From DATFVA01 sp963743325 (GTDB taxonomy: Bacteria; Bacteroidota; Ignavibacteria; Ignavibacteriales; Ignavibacteriaceae), in contig CAVUOZ010000010.1 in NCBI GenBank assembly GCA_963743325.1, positions 682,001 through 746,000 of the forward strand: DNA of 64,000 bases. Direction: 5' to 3'. Below the pieces are notes generated by a model, which made no database searches, was not told the origin of the DNA, and was given only the letters and a program-made list of their open reading frames with translations. Position numbers and translations under genes: made by a program. This document shows positions 61,165-64,000 of the stretch, piece after piece (position 1 is the first letter of the stretch; each line of letters starts with the position of its first letter).

Positions 61165-61893
61165 TTACCAGTCTTTATCTGTTTTGACGGGAGTGCCTTT
61201 TTGTTTTCTCAATTTCTTCTGAAGTTCTTTTTCATTGTTCTTCAGTGCCTGGAGAATTCTCTCAGCCTCCTGTTTGGAAATCTTATTCTGCTGCTGTTTC
61301 TGTTTTGTAGCATCCTGCTGAGCAGACTGATTCTGCTGATTATCCTGGTTTTGCTGATCTTTATTCTTCTGGTTCTGATCCTTGTTCTGATTCTGGTCTT
61401 TATTTTGATCTTTATTCTGCTGGTTCTTATCCTGGTTTTGTTTATTCTGATTTTGCTGATTTTTCAGCATGGATAAGGCATAAGACAGATTATACTTAGT
61501 CTCCTCATCATTCGGATTAAGCTTCAGTGAATTTTTATATGCGTCTATACTTTCCTGAATCTGATTTGATTTAAGGAGTGAGTTACCGATGTTATGATAA
61601 ACCTGCGCTTTTTCGTTCTTTGTTTTTGCCTGTGAAAGAGCTGACTGATATGATTTCAAAGCTTCATCATATCTTTTCTGCTGGTAGTATGCATCACCGA
61701 GATTAAAGTTGGTTATGAAGTTTTCGGGAGCTTTATCCAGTCCCTTTTTGAAATCAACTTCCGCATCGGCAAACTTTTTATCTTTATATTTTTCAACTCC
61801 ATTATTATTAAGGCTCCGTAAACTTTGTGCATGTGCTTCCGAAAAGACCAAAAAAAGTATAAAACTGCTGAATATGAAATACTTTAAAATCAT
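61165..61893 (-). CDS. batC: BatC-like TPR protein with Gln/Asn-rich tail
   Basis: A 242-residue exported protein. It has a signal peptide ('FSSFILFLVFSEAHAQ'), two or three TPR repeats ('ADAEVDFKKGLDKAPENF', 'EKAQVYHNIGNSLLKSNQI'), a long Gln/Asn/Lys/Asp-rich low-complexity stretch (about residues 150-200), and a charged C-terminus. This is the usual BatC layout. The frame is open to 61911, but the ATG at 61893 gives the natural signal peptide. The low-complexity codons form an imperfect nucleotide repeat at about 61320-61460. It overlaps nothing but lies 12 bp before batD. Confidence 0.88.
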   Translation of the reverse strand: MILKYFIFSSFILFLVFSEAHAQSLRSLNNNGVEKYKDKKFADAEVDFKKGLDKAPENFITNFNLGDAYYQQKRYDEALKSYQSALSQAKTKNEKAQVYHNIGNSLLKSNQIQESIDAYKNSLKLNPNDEETKYNLSYALSMLKNQQNQNKQNQDKNQQNKDQNKDQNQNKDQNQKNKDQQNQDNQQNQSAQQDATKQKQQQNKISKQEAERILQALKNNEKELQKKLRKQKGTPVKTDKDW

Positions 61894-61894
61894 T

Positions 61895-62944
61895 TCACAC
61901 CTTATCTTCAATTCCTAATTTCCTGTTAAGCTTATCAAATAACACTGAACGTCTGTCGGACATGAAAAATTCTATAAGCAGTAAAATAATTGCCGGAGCC
62001 AAAAAATAATAAAACCTATCCTCGTAATCAGTAACTTTCCTGACACCAAACTCTGATTTTTCCAGGGATGAAAGGTCGTTATAAATTCTGTCAAGATAAT
62101 CATCATAAGTTGAAGCCTGAAAATACTTCCCATCTCCCGATGAAGCAATCTTTTTCAGAGTTTCATCATCTAGCTTAGTCAGTACAATATTTCCATTTTC
62201 ATCTTTTTTATAATCAACCTGTTGTCCTTGCTCGTTAAAAACCGGAATAGGTACTCCAGTGGTTAAACCCAGACCAATTGTGTATATTTTTATTTCCTTT
62301 TCTTTCGCTCCTGCAACAGCCTGCATAATATCACCCTCATGATCCTCCCCGTCAGTGATGATTACTATAACCCTTTGAGTACTAGTTTTATAATCAAAGG
62401 ATTTCACAGCAAGATCGATGGCTGATGCAATAGCTGTTCCCTGTTGGGGAACAGAGTTTACATCAACAGCTGAGAGAAAAAGATTAGCCGCAGAATAATC
62501 TGTCGTTAATGGAAACTGAACAAAGGCGTCCCCGGCAAAAATTATTAAACCGATCCTGTCTCCTCTCAATTTATTAATCAGACTTGAAATCTGGAATTTG
62601 GCCTGATCAAGCCTGTCCGGTTTAATATCCTGAGCGAGCATACTGCGGGAAACATCCAGCGCAATAAAAACATCGATACCCGTCTGCTTTACTTCCTGAA
62701 CTCTGGTCCCAACCTGCGGATTAGCTGCAGCAAAAATTAAAAGTATAAGCGCAAAAAGAATAAGACCGGCCTTGAACCAGTTTTTTATTCCGCTGAAATC
62801 GGGCAGAAGTATCCTGTGAAGCTTCTTATCGGCAAACTTTTCCAGAAGCTTCCTGCGATTCATGCTTAAGTACCAGAATAATAAAACCAGCACCGGAACT
62901 GCATAAAGTGCATTCAAATATTCAGGATGTGCAAAGCGAAACAT
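61895..62944 (-). CDS. batB: BatB, VWA-domain membrane protein
   Basis: A 349-residue membrane protein with hydrophobic helices near residues 10-30 and 60-75 and near the C-terminus, and a von Willebrand A domain between them. The MIDAS motif is intact: 'FIALDVSRSMLAQD' (Asp-x-Ser-x-Ser) and 'IITDGEDHEGD'. It is part of the Bat system, in which VWA proteins probably recruit partners through metal ions. The stop at 61895 overlaps the longer batC frame, and batA lies 124 bp upstream. Confidence 0.95.
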   Translation of the reverse strand: MFRFAHPEYLNALYAVPVLVLLFWYLSMNRRKLLEKFADKKLHRILLPDFSGIKNWFKAGLILFALILLIFAAANPQVGTRVQEVKQTGIDVFIALDVSRSMLAQDIKPDRLDQAKFQISSLINKLRGDRIGLIIFAGDAFVQFPLTTDYSAANLFLSAVDVNSVPQQGTAIASAIDLAVKSFDYKTSTQRVIVIITDGEDHEGDIMQAVAGAKEKEIKIYTIGLGLTTGVPIPVFNEQGQQVDYKKDENGNIVLTKLDDETLKKIASSGDGKYFQASTYDDYLDRIYNDLSSLEKSEFGVRKVTDYEDRFYYFLAPAIILLLIEFFMSDRRSVLFDKLNRKLGIEDKV

Positions 62945-63002
62945 GATTAGTCAATAATTAACAATTAAAAATGTACGATTAACAAGTTTAGTATATATAA
63001 TT

Positions 63003-63017
63003 ACAACCTAAGGTTGT
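63003..63017. promoter_or_regulatory. Short palindrome between batA and batB
   Basis: ACAACCT-A-AGGTTGT has 7-bp arms around one base, in the 124-bp spacer between batA and batB. The spacer is longer than others in the operon, so this may be an operator or an RNA hairpin. Confidence 0.3.
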
Positions 63018-63068
63018 ATTAAAGTTTTAATTCGGGTGTTTTACCTGCTTGAATCGATAAAAGATTCA

Positions 63069-64000
63069 TTATGGAATCTTCCTTAGTACCGTGCGTGACA
63101 GAGATATCTCAAGGAATAGAAGAAATATACCGCCGCCAAGCCAGCCGTAAAACAATTCTTTAGCATTCCTATAAGAAGTTATCTCCACTCTTGTCTTTTC
63201 AAGCCTGTCTATTTTATTATAAATCTCTTCCAATGTTCTATTATCAGTCGCCCTGAAATAATGACCATCGGTTATATTCGCAATTTTTTGAAGCACTGCT
63301 TCATCTATTTCGACAGGAGCCATCTGGTACCTGATACCGAATGGAGTCTGCACAGGAAATGGTGCATTGCCTCTCGTTCCTACACCAATCGTATAAATTC
63401 TGACACCGAACGTTTTAGCTATTTCTGCTGCTGATACCGGGTCGACTTCACCTGCATTATTAACACCATCAGTCAGCAGAATAATTATTCTGCTCTTTGC
63501 GTCGCTGTCTTTTAATCTGTTTACTCCATCAGCAATTGCATTACCGATGGCTGTTCCGTCCTCTATCATTCCGCTCTTAATTTCGCCGAGTAAATTCCTT
63601 AAAACAGGATAATCAATAGTAAGGGGACATTGTGTAAATGCTTCTCTTGCAAAAATAACCAATCCGATCCGATCTGACGTTCTTCCTTTAATAAAATTAT
63701 CTATTACTTCTTTTGCTGCTTCAAGGCGGTTTGGTTTGAAGTCCTCTGCAAGCATACTGCCCGAAATATCAAGAACCATTGCAATGTCAATCCCTTCGGT
63801 ATACATATTTTCTCCCGAGGAAAAAGTTTGGGGACGGGCCAGGGCAACAATAAAAAGCGTAATAGCAAACAGCCGGAGAGTAAACGGCAGGTGTCTTAAT
63901 CTTTCTCTTATTGTAGGCGAAAATCCCTTCAGAAACCCGAGGGATGAATATTTAAGCGAAGGCTGTCTTTTAAATCCTTTCCAGAAATACCATGCAATCA
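63069..64000 (-). CDS. batA: BatA, VWA-domain membrane protein, 5' end outside window
   Basis: Second VWA protein of the Bat operon. The first methionine in the stretch near 63806 is internal: the frame is open to the window edge, and upstream codons read 'AWYFWKGFKRQPSLKYSS' and 'RLFAITLFIVALARPQ', the normal BatA N-terminal helix region. The MIDAS motif is 'MVLDISGSMLAEDFKPNRLE', with 'ILLTDGVNNAGEVDP' later, and a C-terminal transmembrane helix follows ('LFYGWLGGGIFLLFLEISL'). It precedes batB, batC, batD and batE. Confidence 0.94.
   Translation of the reverse strand, partial: IAWYFWKGFKRQPSLKYSSLGFLKGFSPTIRERLRHLPFTLRLFAITLFIVALARPQTFSSGENMYTEGIDIAMVLDISGSMLAEDFKPNRLEAAKEVIDNFIKGRTSDRIGLVIFAREAFTQCPLTIDYPVLRNLLGEIKSGMIEDGTAIGNAIADGVNRLKDSDAKSRIIILLTDGVNNAGEVDPVSAAEIAKTFGVRIYTIGVGTRGNAPFPVQTPFGIRYQMAPVEIDEAVLQKIANITDGHYFRATDNRTLEEIYNKIDRLEKTRVEITSYRNAKELFYGWLGGGIFLLFLEISLSRTVLRKIP

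Noticed and set aside
61320..61460. Repeated nucleotide pattern in batC that might suggest a CRISPR or minisatellite
   Set aside because: It follows Gln/Asn/Lys/Asp codon runs of a known low-complexity tail; there are no unique spacers or constant repeats.
1..64000. tRNA, rRNA, CRISPR arrays, insertion sequences, integrases or attachment sites
   Set aside because: None was recognised by eye in the intergenic regions, and no transposase or integrase frame is present.

Overview
The window looks like chromosomal DNA from a member of the Ignavibacteria (Bacteroidota/Chlorobiota group). Three large secreted proteins end in a C-terminal 'NPFNP' type A sorting domain of the type IX secretion system. 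There is a Bat (aerotolerance) operon and a TonB-dependent receptor with a carboxypeptidase-like N-terminal domain. Three promoters fit the Bacteroidota pattern TTTG-N19-TAnnTTTG. Several genes start with TTG or GTG behind a good Shine-Dalgarno sequence. I see no rRNA, tRNA, CRISPR array, phage or insertion sequence. The taxonomic placement is inferred from gene content only.

Layout. 1-2.5 kb (+): end of tyrS, a pyruvoyl-dependent arginine decarboxylase and a TerC-family membrane protein. 2.5-7.4 kb (-): a thiamine uptake operon (TonB receptor, thiamine pyrophosphokinase, SSS symporter) behind a promoter, TPP riboswitch and attenuator. 7.4-11.7 kb (-): a LysM lytic transglycosylase and a propionyl/methylmalonyl-CoA carboxyltransferase. 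11.7-17.3 kb (-): a degenerate nitrate/sulfonate-type ABC pair, a decayed secreted-protein gene, a cysteine synthase homologue and small genes. 17.3-21.6 kb (+): mutS, a DUF1684 lipoprotein and DAHP synthase.

21.7-32.7 kb (+) is the most unusual region. A Bacteroidota-type promoter leads into an esterase, an ATP-grasp ligase, a YbdK/GCS2 carboxylate-amine ligase, a class I glutamine amidotransferase, a second ATP-grasp-like protein, a 1246-residue GH13 protein and a T9SS-exported sugar dehydrogenase. The run ends at a bidirectional terminator. The first five genes look like an uncharacterised amide or peptide ligase pathway. The last two add a glycan-related function that may or may not belong to it.

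32.7-43.3 kb (-): a COG2509 flavoprotein, an atypical SDR, acetate kinase, 3-hydroxyacyl-CoA dehydrogenase, a frameshifted lipoprotein, an ABC exporter and a BNR-repeat T9SS protein. 43.5-46.1 kb (+): recQ. 46.0-53.4 kb (-): a small lipoprotein, a frameshifted rhomboid protease, pgk, gap and a 1086-residue T9SS protein. 53.5-58.5 kb (-): a B12-binding mutase subunit, HIT protein, ACC-deaminase-like enzyme, kdsB, plsC, an M48 protease and a YHS-domain protein. 58.6-64 kb (-): batA-batB-batC-batD-batE, with batA running off the end.

Two genes (the lipoprotein at 38.1 kb and the rhomboid at 47.1 kb) are each broken by one missing base in a short poly-A run, which points to sequencing error as much as to real decay. 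An octanucleotide tandem repeat and other low-complexity tracts recur between genes.
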